Positions 45,949 through 59,326 are shown, numbered from the stretch's first letter. The stretch is 64,000 nucleotides of DNA from Flaccisagitta enflata (GCA_965153355.1 OZ231126.1:44454001-44518000); one strand, 5' to 3'. A program made the numbers and translations. Notes: generated by a model not told the origin, from the sequence alone.

Positions 45949-46345
45949 CACAGCCGGCCCAACCAGCCTACTAGCCTAAAAGTGAAAAACGTGCAAAAGT
46001 TTGGCATTTTTCTACCGTTTTAGCCAAAACTTGGTATTGAGTCTCGAAATGGAAGGACCCAATTTATGAATGTGATTCATTAAGATTTCAGCATGCTCAC
46101 TGGCCAAACCAGCCTACCACCCAAGCGGCCTACCGGCCTAAAAGTGAAAAGCATGCATAACTTTGGCACTTTTCAATCAAATCAGGAGAAACTCAGTACA
46201 GACACTCAAAATGGAAGGAGTTGATGAATGTATGCGATTTATTAAAATTTGAGTACACCAACTGGCCAAACCGGCATACCACCCAACCAGCCTAACAGCT
46301 CAAAGTGAAAGAAGTGTCTAACATGGGCATATTTCAACCAATTTG
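45949..46345 (+). repeat. Tandem repeat, about 155-bp unit, 2.5 copies
   Basis: Units begin near 45949, 46101 and 46260 with CTGGCCAAACCAGCCTACCA-like sequence and CCTAAAAGTGAAAA. A related piece lies at 49975-50085. Confidence 0.65.
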
Positions 46346-47246
46346 GTATGTCATGGTGTACAGGAACAGGAGATTTTAGATTCATTCTACTTTTTACTTG
46401 TGATATAGTGTTGTCCAACTTTCATATATTTCAGTGCCATGGTATAGAATGCCGGCGATCCCATATGGTTGATTCTCGATTCTTGCCTCTAATGGTATGG
46501 GTTTTAACAACATTGCCTTTTGATATCTAGATTATCCTTGGATAGCTACATCATCATTTGGTTATTTGTTCACTATAAATAATGGGGATGTGCTGACTAC
46601 TTTGCATCTTTTTATTTTGGGTTGACATGGAATGTTTGAGGGAATGGTCTCAATCAGTGGAAAGGATTTTGATTTTAGGTTGTGGGTTGCATGAACCTTT
46701 TACAATGGGAAGATCAGATGGATGTGTGGTCCAAAACAGCACAATCGTCTGGTACTCTTTCTTGTCACTGGTACTTGTAGCAAACAGGTTAGAATTATTG
46801 ATTTTTTCCTGGTTGGTTCCTGGTTGGATTTTTGTCTTGAATTTTTTCATGATTATGTTGAGATAGACTTGGTTATTTTGAATACTGTGGATAGTTGTGA
46901 TGGGTCCGGATTAAACACCAGTGAGAGCTCCAAAGGCTCTCATCCTTAAGTAAAGTAGGGTTGAGTGGTAGTTGTGTCCAACTTTCATAGATTTATCATC
47001 ATAAGATGATATCAGGATTTCAGTTAAGTATTTTTGATAGAATCTATAAGGTTGTTTTAAAAATGTGTTTAAACCCAGAATACTGACTTTTGTTTCATGA
47101 CAATCAAAAAAAAATTCTATGTTTGAATTCCTTAGAAAAATAGTTAACAAAATAAAGAAGTAAAAAACAATTCTCGAGATGGTTCGGAAGTGACATTGAA
47201 AAAGACATGAATTTTATTCCTCGCCACGACAGATAAGTCTACAATG
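46346..47246. other. AT-rich spacer
   Basis: Short ORFs look random. Nothing recognised. Confidence 0.3.
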
Positions 47247-47770
47247 AACAAGGTCATTAGACCTAAGTCGCGTGCATCGACACTTTCAAAAAAAGTCAGG
47301 CAGACAGACAGACAAACAATTTTTTTTTTCAAAAAGACATTTAAAATGGCTGTTAACTGCACAAAGTTCCTCCTCTACCCATCTGAAATAATGAACCTCA
47401 CTCTTTTAATTGCTTTATTTACCTTTGATTAATTTCTTTTCTTGCTTTGGCTGATCAAAATACTTGTCTGAATGGGTTATCCAATAAGGATTCCAGCAGA
47501 GCATTTTTTTCTCTTTTCAGCCTAAGGAGTGACAGACTTTTCTAATTTTCAATCAAGAAAAAAATGATCTTGAAAAAAAAATCAAATCTGGCTAACATTA
47601 AGACAATATAAGCTTCACCTAAGCAACGAGTGTTCTGAGAATTCTCCTATGATTTAGACATAACAAACACTTTAAAAAGCCTTTGAAACAGTTTTGTGAT
47701 GGACCGACCAACGGACCGACGGACTGACAGAAAAGTGGCTTATAGAGTTGCGTAGCACGCGACCAAAAAA
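47247..47770 (+). mobile_element. Hairpin-ended element with a different body, same end motifs as subfamily A
   Basis: AACAAGGTCATTAGACCTAA; the 5' motif GTCGCGTGC at 47267-47275; ACCG/ACGG repeats at about 47701-47728; GGCTTATAGA; hairpin GTTGCGTAGCACGCGAC at 47747-47763; then CAAAAAA. The middle of about 420 bp is not related to other copies. Confidence 0.65.
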
Positions 47771-47874
47771 GGCCATGTGTTTAAAAATGCAAATTTTTGT
47801 ACTTCTATGCAATGATATAATTTCACCTAATAAGAGTGAGATGACAAAGTATAATTTTAGATGAAAATCTTCTT

Positions 47875-48972
47875 TTTAGTCGCGTGTACGCGACTCTACA
47901 ACCTGCTTTGTTGGTCCGTCCATCCGTCGGTCCATCCATCGGTCTGTCCGTCCATCCATCCGTCCGTCCGTCCATCACACTTTACTTTTTTTGGGTTTTT
48001 GGGCTGCGGCCCCGAAGGGGACGAAGTCCTGTAGAACACAGGGGGAATCTGTCCGTCCGTCCGTACATCCGTACGTCCGTCCGTCCGTCCCCCCTGCCCC
48101 ATCCTCAGGGCTTCGTCTCCTTTGGGGCCCAAATCCAAACTGGCCCAAATCCAAACAAAATGGCCCAAATCCAAACAAAATGGCCCAAATCCAGGCAAAA
48201 TCGGCCAAATCCAGGCAAAATGAGCCTAATCCAGGCAAAATGGCCCAAATCTGGCTAGAAAACCTGAATTCTGGCCTGAGTTCTATTTTTTGGGCCCCTT
48301 AAACATAGATTCTGGCTTCTAAAACCCACACTCTAACCTTAGAGAGCCAGAATCCGACCTCTGGGACCCAGATTCTGACCTCAAAGACCTAGGTTCTGGC
48401 CCCAAAGACCTAAATCCTAGCCTCAGAGACCCAAATCCTGAGCTCAGAAACTCAAATCCTGGCCTCTAAGACCAAGAAGTTGGTCTCTGAGACTCAGATT
48501 CTGGCCTCAGAGACCCGTCTCCTGGCCTGCTTCTCCCTCAATTTAACCTACAAACTATTCAAGAATGGCAAGGGTACCATTGTCCATATACTGCCTTTTG
48601 TCATTTCTCCATGGTATTCAATGAAAATCTGAATAACAGGGCATCCTGGACAGAAGGAAGGCAGACAGAAGGACAGGCGGACGGACAGACGGATGGACAG
48701 ACGGACAGACGGACAGACGGACAGACGGACGGACGGACAGATTCCCCCTGTGTTCTACAGGACTTCGTCCCCTTCGGGGCCGCTGCCCTGCTCCCTCTCA
48801 ACTTTCTACTTTCAACTTTACACTTTCTACTCAAGCAGGGCACGGGTACCGCTGACCACTTACTGCCTTTGGGCTGCTATTGTGGTCTGTTGCCTCACTG
48901 CTCCTGCCCAAATGATGAAGTGACCTCAAATACAGCCCCTGCCCACCCGCATGCGACTAGGGTCCGGCTTTA
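47875..48972 (-). mobile_element. Hairpin-ended element, subfamily A, carrying a fold-back insertion
   Basis: Hairpin GTCGCG/CGCGAC at 47879-47894, CTCTACAACCTGCTTTG and TCCG repeats. The outer end has CACTGCTCCTGCCC and CGCATGCGACTAGGGTCCGG. The roughly 200-bp element is expanded to about 1.1 kb by the insertion. Confidence 0.8.
48001..48788. repeat. Fold-back module with about 60-bp near-perfect inverted ends
   Basis: The left GGGCTGCGGCCCCGAAGGGG and ACGAAGTCCTGTAGAACACA (48001-48064) are mirrored at 48728-48788 with about one mismatch. The interior has AATGGCCCAAATCC repeats (48120-48260) and GACCCAGATTCTGGCCTC repeats (48300-48530). Confidence 0.85.
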
Positions 48973-49188
48973 TTTCTAACTTTTTTCAATACAATATGTA
49001 CAACAAATCTGTATATCAGAGGTTATCTATGCAAAAATCTATTATTTAACATTTAAAAAATGTTTTTTCAACAAAAAAAATTAAAAATGATAATATAGAA
49101 AATATCTAGAGAATTGAAATGAAGCATGAAATTTCTTCATCCCATACACTGCATCCTATGGAGATACAAAATAGAATAACTCAACCTA

Positions 49189-49954
49189 CAGTATGATTTT
49201 TCACGTTTGAAATATTCTATGACAACATAATTCAAAAAGTAATAAAGATATTTGAATTCTGAAAAAAGTTCCTGAAAGCTAATGGTGATGCATTTTATGA
49301 TATGTAATTCCCAGGAGTTTTTTACAAAAATCTATACCTTTTGACAAATGAAGAAATGTGGATCAAAATAAGAAAAAACAATATGATTTTAAGTCATTGG
49401 CTGAACAGTTCTTCTTTAAGTTGCTCTTATTTCTAAACAAATGAAGCTACTGATACCAGATTGGTCTCAAATTAAAGCTAATTTGTAGCAGTTTTTAGAA
49501 ATGCAAAAAGGGAAATTTTTTTTACTAGTATTTCACATTGGGCATGAAGAAATTGCCTCTCTTGATGAAAATTAAGATCAAAAGTTGATTCACAGCTCAC
49601 AAATCAATTCAAAACATCAATTGAACATTTAATCTCAAGCTTTCCCAAAAACTACTTTGAAATAGCTTTCATTTGAGACCAATCTGGTAGCTGTAGCTCA
49701 ATTTGCTTACAAATGAGAGCAATCTAAAGGGAAACAGTCAAAATGAGAACTTTTTGAAAAGAGACAATTTGAATATGATGACATCTTGTTCCATCTAAAT
49801 CCGAGGACCAAATTATTGTGAAAAAATCCTGGGAGTTATACATCATAAAATGCATTAACATTATCTTTCAGGGATTTTTTTTAAAATTCAATTATCTCTA
49901 TTACTTTTTGATCCATGTCCTCATGGAATATTTCAAACGTGAAAAATCATACTG
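49189..49954. mobile_element. Large palindromic element with arms of about 300 bp
   Basis: CAGTATGATTTTTCACGTTT at the left is mirrored by AAACGTGAAAAATCATACTG at the right. Further inside, GATGCATTTTATGAT pairs with ATCATAAAATGCATT, and CAGATTGGTCTCAAAT with ATTTGAGACCAATCTG. Arms are about 80% similar. CAGT ends suggest a Tc1/mariner-like MITE. Confidence 0.75.
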
Positions 49955-50514
49955 CAAAGATTTCAAAAAAATAACTGGCCAAACCAGCCGGCCACCCGCT
50001 AGATAGCAACATTTCACATACATTTTGGTTTTATGATGTTTAGAGCATGACTACTAACCAAACCAGCCTACCACCCAATTTGCAGAGGAACGGAATATCT
50101 GCAGGTGTAACGTTTATAGTCATTGGATCAAGCGTTGTGCCTTTTATTTATATCAAATAGGTTAAATTAGTGATACTAAGAAATGAAAAAAAAATATCAA
50201 GATTCATGAGAGACTCGCCTGTAGTATAGCTATGGAGTTGCAATAATTTTTTTTCATACTAAAATTGTTTTGAACAAATACATTCATTACTTAATGCGAT
50301 AAAGCAAAAAAAATCACCAAAAAAATATCTATTTCATCAAACCATTTGCAGTTGATAAATCAAAATACCAAGTTTTTTTTTCTAGGGAATATCATACAGC
50401 ATGAAGTGACAATGATTCAAGCAGAATTTGAAAAACTTCTATATTTTCTTGATATCATTAAAGATACATAAAATATTGAAACCTTGATATAGCAAACTTC
50501 TTGTGCCCCTGATC

Positions 50515-50520
50515 TCTCTC

Positions 50521-50553
<33 letters not shown>

Positions 50554-50565
50554 TTCTCTTTCTCT

Positions 50566-50626
<61 letters not shown>

Positions 50627-50822
50627 GCTCTCTCACTCTCTCACTCTCGCTCTCTCACACACTTGCTCTCTCACACTCGCTCTCTCACACACTCGCTCTC
50701 TCACACACACTCGCCCTCTCACACACTCTCTCTCACACTGTCTCTGTCTGTCTGTCTCTGTCTGTCTGTCTCTCTCTCTTTCTCTTTCTCTTTCTCTTTC
50801 TCTCTCTCTCTCTCTCTCCTAC
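50515..50822 (+). repeat. CT, CTTT and CACACT composite microsatellite
   Basis: Blocks of CTTTCT, CT, CACTCTCGCTCTCT and CTGTCT. Confidence 0.9.
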
Positions 50823-51061
50823 TCTTTCATTCCATGTATCCATAGAAAAGATGGGCGGCAAAATATTCACTGGAGGCTCTTGTGTTCTGAAAAGACAAAA
50901 GTGGCTTCGAAATTGCTAAAAATATGCCATTTTTAGCTTGACTGCAGTATTTTCGACGGGGAATCCAAAAATCATGGTCTCGAAAGGCTCCGGAAACCAT
51001 TTCAATATCTTATGCTAATACTTACTATAAAAAGAAGATGAAGAAGAAAAGAAAAGAAAGT

Positions 51062-51079
51062 TGGAAAAAAAGAAGGAAA

Positions 51080-51124
<45 letters not shown>

Positions 51125-51134
51125 AAAGAAAGAA
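51062..51134 (+). repeat. AAAG microsatellite
   Basis: Pure AAAG near 51085-51125. Confidence 0.9.
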
Positions 51135-51189
51135 GTGTATATTCTTAACGACCATATGCCAATGCGCGTGCGTACAAAACGTAAGAAAA

Positions 51190-51336
51190 AACAAGGCCGG
51201 ATACACGGCAATCCAGTCGCGGACAGTTGGGCAGGAGCAGTGATGCAAAAACCGCTCATAATTCAAAAATGTTACGGAGGGACGGACGGACCGACCGACA
51301 CGGTAAGGTGTAGAGTCGCGTGTCCGCGACTAAAAA
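51190..51336 (+). mobile_element. Hairpin-ended element, subfamily A-prime, reference copy
   Basis: AACAAGGCCGGATACACGGC; the 5' motif GTCGCGGAC (51216-51224); hairpin GTCGCG/CGCGAC (51315-51330) with outer arm GTCCGCGAC, the exact reverse complement of the 5' motif. Confidence 0.88.
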
Positions 51337-51756
51337 CACTAATAGCTTTCTGCCAAAACTCCTGACGATGGCCAGAGGAAAAGAAAAGGTGGTTATTAGT
51401 ATGGTTTTTCGATGGGTGGGGATGGGGCTTGCCAATATGAAATCCAACTCAGCTTTTCTGTTTGAAAAAAATCCAAAAACAAGAACAAAAAAAAAAAAGA
51501 AAAAAAAAATTGAAATCAAAACATGTGATAATTTCTTTTTTTAAATTTTCGTCAAATTTGAGGCTTGAATTTTCTTGGAATGGTCCTTTGTGGACATGGT
51601 TGTCTCATGTATCAATTAACAACAATGCCGTAGACAGATTTACAGGGGAATGGAACCATGACAAGGTTCATTCATTCAGGAGAACAGGATAAGAAGATGT
51701 AGGTGAATTGGTGATGGGGAGGTGATCTAGGTTGATAGGTACATATTGCTTGAGGT

Positions 51757-51760
<4 letters not shown>

Positions 51761-51842
<82 letters not shown>
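51761..51842 (-). repeat. AAC array, probable SINE tail
   Basis: About 27 GTT units on plus. Read on minus, the array directly follows the SINE end CCCCCGATTAAC. Confidence 0.85.
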
Positions 51843-52098
51843 AATCGGGGGAGTCTACCTGGGCGAGATGAGCATGAATGCGACATGGGACCAGGCCATT
51901 GGACCTTTTTTGTGTAAGACTCCTGTCAATGTCTTGTCAGATGTTGTTTGCTTCAACCATAAGGGGAGCTTTACTTCAATCATAAATACACGCTACGCTT
52001 GCAATGCTACGTCTGAGCGGGGAACGCAGACGAGGATCGAGCCCGCGACTTTCGAAACTAGAGGCAAGAGCCGTAACCACTCGGCCACCACGGGCCCC
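51843..52098 (-). repeat. tRNA-derived SINE
   Basis: On the minus strand, a pol III A box TGGCCGAGTGG (52087-52077) fits the consensus, and a B-box-like GGCTCGATCCT (52043-52033) has one mismatch. TTGCCTCTAGTTTCGAAAG lies between. An unrelated body of about 170 bp and an AAC tail follow. The head resembles a class II (Leu/Ser-type) tRNA, but as a whole it is a SINE, not a tRNA gene. Confidence 0.8.
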
Positions 52099-52327
52099 AT
52101 GGTGGCGGTGGGACCTGGTGCATTGTCTGAAGGGGACCTATTTTGGCAAGGAACGAAAAGTGATGAAAGCAAAAGAAAGGAAAAAAAGGAAAAAAAAAGG
52201 GAACGATGAAAAAAGGCTTAAACAACGCAGGCAGACGCAGGTCCCCATCCATAAAGTAAAACACGACGCTCTAATTGTGGAGGTTGTCGGTTAACAAAAC
52301 TATTTCCCGGCCGAACCCATTGCCGAA

Positions 52328-52329
<2 letters not shown>

Positions 52330-52400
<71 letters not shown>
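52330..52400 (+). repeat. GA microsatellite
   Basis: About 34 GA units. Confidence 0.95.
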
Positions 52401-52403
<3 letters not shown>

Positions 52404-52734
52404 AGCAAAACACGATTTTCGGCAGTTCAAAGCTCCAGACAAATTTTCTTCTTTTTTTTTTGTTTCGTTTTTTTCTTTTCAAAGGTTTTTCTTTTTTCCT
52501 CTGCTGTTGGCGGCGTAGGCAATGAAGTTTTCCCCTTTTCTTTCCTTTTAATTCTGTTTCTTTTCATTATTCTGATTTGTACGTTTTTTCCCTTTTTCTT
52601 ACGTCTTGAATCATGATGATGCCAATATCAAGACACACAACCGAGGAGGCGTTGATTGCTGTTGCAAACGGGCGACAACAACGTTTAGAGCAGGACTTCG
52701 CCATGAACTTAAATCAACATTTAAAGAGTGATCA

Positions 52735-52815
52735 CTGATCAGACTCTGTCTCTACCACTCAGCGAGCCATACAAGCGATGCTACGTCTGGGCGGTGCACA
52801 TAGGGCAGAGAGTAT
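52735..52815 (-). repeat. Possible SINE fragment
   Basis: On minus, CCCAGACGTAGCATCGCTTG resembles CTCAGACGTAGCATTGCAAG of the SINE above, and GGCTCGCTGAGTGGTAGAG is A-box-like. Confidence 0.45.
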
Positions 52816-54227
<1,412 letters not shown>

Positions 54228-54230
54228 GCC

Positions 54231-54465
54231 GAGTTTTTTTCCCCGACAGAGGGCGTTCTTTAAAAAAAAGATGTTTTTTGGAAGCGGCGTTATTTTGGGG
54301 TAGCGGCGCCTGTTTCTCGTCGGCGCGGCGGCGGAGCGATCGGCGTCTTCCGGTGGCGTCTATAGCGATGATGGAGGAGGAGGAGGAGGAGGATGAGGGG
54401 GAAGGAGAGAGTGGATAAAGGAGAGCAGCAGAAGAAGAAGGAAAGATAATCATCTTTGGATCCAT
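54231..54465 (-). CDS. Possible first coding exon, unconfirmed
   Basis: An ATG at 54465 in a favourable context (A at -3, G at +4) opens MDPKMIIFPSSSAALLYPLS, then a Ser run and a basic segment (GRRRSLRRRADEKQ). A possible donor GGC|GTAGAG lies just before the GA/CT array. No downstream exon was found, so this is weak. Confidence 0.2.
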
Positions 54466-54565
54466 ACTGACGCCAAGCGAAAGGATGAAGCAGAAATAGA
54501 TCGTTTAAAAGTGAAGAGATGATTAAAAAGAAGAATGGGAACCAGTATGCAAGTATGCAAACAAG

Positions 54566-54737
54566 AACAAGGCTAGATACACGGCTACCCCAGTCGTAAG
54601 CGGATTGGCGGGGCCGTATTTGAGGTCATTATAGCATACTGGCAGGAGCAATGAGATCAAAGAACGCAAAAAGTAATCTGTGACGGACGGACGGACGGAC
54701 AAAGCAAGGTGTAGAGTCTCTTATCACGCGACTAAAA
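54566..54737 (+). mobile_element. Hairpin-ended element, subfamily A, diverged
   Basis: AACAAGGCTAGATACACGGC, GACGGACGGACGGACAAAGC, AAGGTGTAGAGTCTCTTATC and ACGCGACTAAAA. The proximal hairpin arm has changed to GTCTCTTATC, so pairing is lost. Confidence 0.75.
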
Positions 54738-56048
54738 GTAACTGAGCGTGCTAGGTAACAAGCATGGCAACAGGTATACTTAACTACATTTTTTTGCAGA
54801 AAATGCAAAAAAAGACAAAAACAGAAACAAAAACAAAAGCAACAAGTGAGATAAGACATGATGAAATAAAGAGAAATTTGAAAATTTGATCTTTTGTTTC
54901 CTCGGCGGTGGGGGATCAGAGAAGGAATTCGTTGGGAGGAGCCACTAATTCTATGGCAAGCTCCCGCGCGAGCGTTTCCTCTTTCGTCAGAACATTCCAC
55001 AAATTCTCTTCCTCCCGCTCCCAGCTTCCCTCTGCTTCAGTCGCCGCCCCTTCGCTTTTTTCTTCCCTCCTTCCCCTCATTTTTTCCAATTCACCTCTCT
55101 ATAGTCTCTTCCCCTACCTCATCTCGACATCTTCCCTCCCACTCCCTCCTAGCTCCTAGATCTCTCCTTGCCTTTCCCTCCTCTGCCTCATTTTCCCTCT
55201 CCTGCCTCCAACACATCTTTCTCACCAAGCCTCTAACTCCCTCATAGCTCTTTCCTTTTCTTTCCTTTCTCAACCATGTGTGCCATCTGTCGCTTCTACA
55301 GAAATCCTCTGACCGTCCCCTCCCCTCCTCCCTTGTCTTCGCTATCTCCTCCACCCTCATCTACCTTTTCTCCCCTATCCCTTGGGCCTGTTCAAATAAA
55401 CAAATATGAATTGGCACATGACTTGGTGCAGCTTGGGGGGGGGAAGGGGTGATAAGATGGGTTCTGGGGAGCCCTGGGTGAAGGACGGACGGGGAAGAGA
55501 GAGAGTCGCGTGGGGGTGAAGGGTTCAGACGAGATTTATTTTGCCTTATTTGTCTCGCCTAGATTTCACGTTGCCAAATTTTGGCACTCATTCTCTTAGT
55601 TGATTTTCGATTCCAAAGTTGAGCCCATAGACATTCCTCTTCTCCATTAGCTGTATATTTGTTTCTGTCCGATGTTTCTATTCTTATTTCTGTCGGTTCC
55701 TGTGCCTGTTTCTTTTCTTCTCTCTCTTCTCTTCCTCCCTCTTTCTCCCTCTCTAGAGCTTATCAATGGATAGACAAAAATGTTCATTAAAGCTTAGCAT
55801 AGTAATCGACGATCATTCATTTTACTGCCAAATCGTAACGGACTGCTTTAGGCTGATTTCCGACACCTACATGTCTGTATACATGTCCCTCTCTAGGAAA
55901 GTAATGAATTCATTGAATGCCCGAAGATCACGCCTGAAGTACGTATTCGGGTATCAGTTTAGATTATCTTAGATTCACTATTGTATGATGAACAGGATTA
56001 CATCGAATCTGATGCGATTTTTCCAGATTCTAAACATAACAATTAACC
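54738..56048. other. C-rich spacer, nothing confirmed
   Basis: 54905-55060 has a plus-strand frame with RRNSLGGATNSMASSRASV after a CAG, which might be an orphan exon; there is no other support. Pyrimidine-rich sequence follows to about 55760. Confidence 0.25.
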
Positions 56049-56231
56049 CGGGGTTGCAATATCGTCACGGATGGGTGGGCAAGGCATACACCCCCAGCAC
56101 AATAACAGCAGTAAAAATGCGCATTCTCTCACTTTTTAACTCACGTGATGGAATAATCAACGGACGGACCCATGGACCAATGGAATAATGGACATTACTT
56201 TTTATCGAGTCGCGGATCCGCGACTAAAAAC
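56049..56231 (+). mobile_element. Hairpin-ended element, subfamily C variant
   Basis: GGGTTGCAATATCGTCACGG, GATGGGTGGGC, GGACGGACCC, and the perfect 16-bp palindrome GTCGCGGATCCGCGAC (56209-56224) followed by TAAAAAC. The 5' motif GTCACGGAT matches this copy's private arm ATCCGCGAC at 8 of 9. Confidence 0.78.
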
Positions 56232-57084
<853 letters not shown>

Positions 57085-57164
57085 GTTGATTTTTCCTTTG
57101 ACTTAGCGTTTCGCTTTTTTTTCGGGGGGCGTTGACAGGGTTGGCGTTTACGTGGGAATCGTGG

Positions 57165-57297
57165 CGGTGACTGTTTCGATGGCGGCGATGGTGGTGACGG
57201 TGACTATGGTGGTGACGGTGACTATAATGGTGACGGTGATTAGGGTGGTGACGGTAATTATGGTGGTAACGGTGATGGCATTGATGATGGTGACAGT
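57165..57297 (+). repeat. 18-bp minisatellite
   Basis: Units of about GGTGGTGACGGTGACTAT, roughly seven imperfect copies. Confidence 0.7.
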
Positions 57298-58142
57298 AGC
57301 CAAGTTTTTCAGCCTTTGTTTACACTTTACAGCTGTCAACAACAGGTCCATGAAGGTATAAGAAAAGACAATTTTGTCATGTTCCGTAACAAAGGTCAAA
57401 GGGGGATGTATCATATTTAAGCTCTCCTCTACTACTCGCGAAGAAAGCTAAACAACCAAGCTTTTCATTACCGAGGGGCTCAGAACCGGTGAAATTTACT
57501 GGATTTGTGAAACCATTGGTAATCTTTCAGTAAAATACACATGGGCGACAGGCAACTAGCACTGACATCAAGTGGCTCTCATGCCCCCTCTCAATAGAAC
57601 CGATAGTACATCTCCACCCATTTTGACGATTTGCAATTCTGCCCCATCCCCAGCCCCGCCCCCCCATCCCTTTCTCGATTCTTACTTCTCTTATACAGAG
57701 AGAATCTCTATCTTAAACTTCCCTGGATCCTCTTTCCCACTTGTACCCTCAACCTCAGAGTTTTCCCCCTGCCTCGCCTGTTCCCGCCTCAATCCAGCCG
57801 CCGAGGCTCAGGATGCTGAGCTATTCATTCCTTGCCTAAATTTTTCGTCGGCCGAATTCCTGTTTTGATTTTAACTCAGGCAAAAAAACAACTTCATTAG
57901 GAATTCAGAGCCCAAACTATTTTCTTTCTTTTTGCTTTTTTTACCCTCCTCATTCCACGCCTATTCTTTCTTATAACATTCATAATATTTCTAAAATTCT
58001 CCTCTTTCCTGCCACCACAGATCCTCTCTCCACCTAGCAAGTTCCTCACTTTTACTCGCAAAAGATTGCCCTTTCACCCGCCTCCATACACTCACCCATC
58101 CCCCCGACCGGCGTGTTCCATATCCCCCTCCCCTAAGTATAA
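57298..58142. other. Spacer, nothing recognised
   Basis: Plus-strand ORF 57572-57868 is Pro/Ser/Phe-rich with no recognised domain. Confidence 0.3.
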
Positions 58143-58291
58143 CACAATTGAAACCCTCAACCTTAATCTAAACCTGAAACACACTGTTTTAATGCCTTAT
58201 GGGGAAGAAAATCATAGATTTGGCAACGCGACGGGATCAAGGCGGGGGGTGGTGAAGAAGGTCAAAGGTCATGAAACTTTAAACACCCCTG
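58143..58291 (+). mobile_element. hAT-type MITE fragment (right half)
   Basis: GGGGAAGAAAATCATAGATT, GGTCAAAGGTCATGAAACTT and the end AAACACCCCTG match the right half of 69-413. The left end is not found. Confidence 0.6.
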
Positions 58292-58449
58292 CCCGCCACA
58301 ACCCCCACTATAGGAGATTCCTTTGCACCGTCCGGGCGTATTTCGACAAATCACGCGTACAGTTTCTCTATGAAGTGCCCCAAGTGACCTTTTCTCCGGG
58401 CCGCCAAAAGTAAGTTTTGTTTCTCTTGAGCTAAAAAATCAGAATTCAT

Positions 58450-58520
58450 ACGGACACGCATACCTAACCTAAGAGGCTTTGTCCGTTCGTCCATCCATCC
58501 GTCGGTCCATAAGGCACGTT
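58450..58520 (-). mobile_element. Hairpin-ended element fragment
   Basis: ACGGACACGCATACC, AAGAGGCTTTGTCCG and TCCATCCATCCGTCGG match the hairpin side of subfamily C. Confidence 0.5.
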
Positions 58521-58657
58521 GTTTTTGGGTATGCGTTTTGGTGGGGGGAGGGGCTGCTTTACAACTCTAACGTGAAGAGACCAGTGCGCCGGAGCCGCTC
58601 CCCCGATCTTCATATAAGACCCCGGAAGGTAATCATGGAGGTTGTAATTTTATTTAG

Positions 58658-59266
58658 GTCGAGGTGCAAACGAAGACCAAATTAAAGGAGTCAGAACATT
58701 TTTTTCAATATTTTGAATTTTACAAATTCAGATTTTTTTCATCAAAGAATATAATTGTTATGTTATATTGTTTTCAGTTTTACATAGAAAATCATTTGTA
58801 GATAAAAAAAAGAGTGCTGAGCAAGTGAAAAGGGGAGAAAAAAGAAGGAAATCTAAAGAAAATTTAATTTTGCAACTTGACTTGTTTTAGGGAAAATTCT
58901 AAGACTCTCTCTAAATGCAAAATTTTGCATTTTCAAAAACATGGCCTCATTCTAAAAACATATAAGATAAGGGCCATGTTCTTAGAAATGCAAAATTGTT
59001 CAATTTGTTCAAGTCTTAGAATTTTCCCTTCGCAGGTTTCAAATTTTTGCACTACTATTTTTAAGGAATCTATTATTTCCAATAATTGTTTCTTGTCTTT
59101 GTCAACAAATCAAAGTAAAGCCTTTATCATACTAGGGTTTCTCTTACTAAAAGAATATTATCAAATTACAAAATTATCAATTTCATTTAAATAATCACAA
59201 AATAATAATGAATATACTTATAAGAAGAGACTGAAACCGAAATTTTATCTTCGTTTGCACCTCGAC
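58658..59266. mobile_element. TIR element (MITE) with TTAG flanks
   Basis: GTCGAGGTGCAAACGAAGA at the left and TCTTCGTTTGCACCTCGAC at the right are a perfect 19-bp inverted repeat. TTAG lies directly outside both (58654-58657, 59267-59270). A second inverted pair GGAAAATTCTAAGACT / AGTCTTAGAATTTTCC lies inside (about 58892-59027). Confidence 0.8.
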
Positions 59267-59271
59267 TTAGT

Positions 59272-59304
<33 letters not shown>

Positions 59305-59326
59305 CGAGAGCGAGAGCGAGAGCGAG

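Noticed and set aside
46627-46866. 79-residue hydrophobic ORF
   Set aside because: It lies in AT-rich repeat-derived sequence with no domain, splice context or codon signal.
51843-52098. A functional tRNA gene
   Set aside because: A and B boxes are present, but there is no intact cloverleaf with a 3' acceptor stem, and the body and AAC tail mark it as a SINE.
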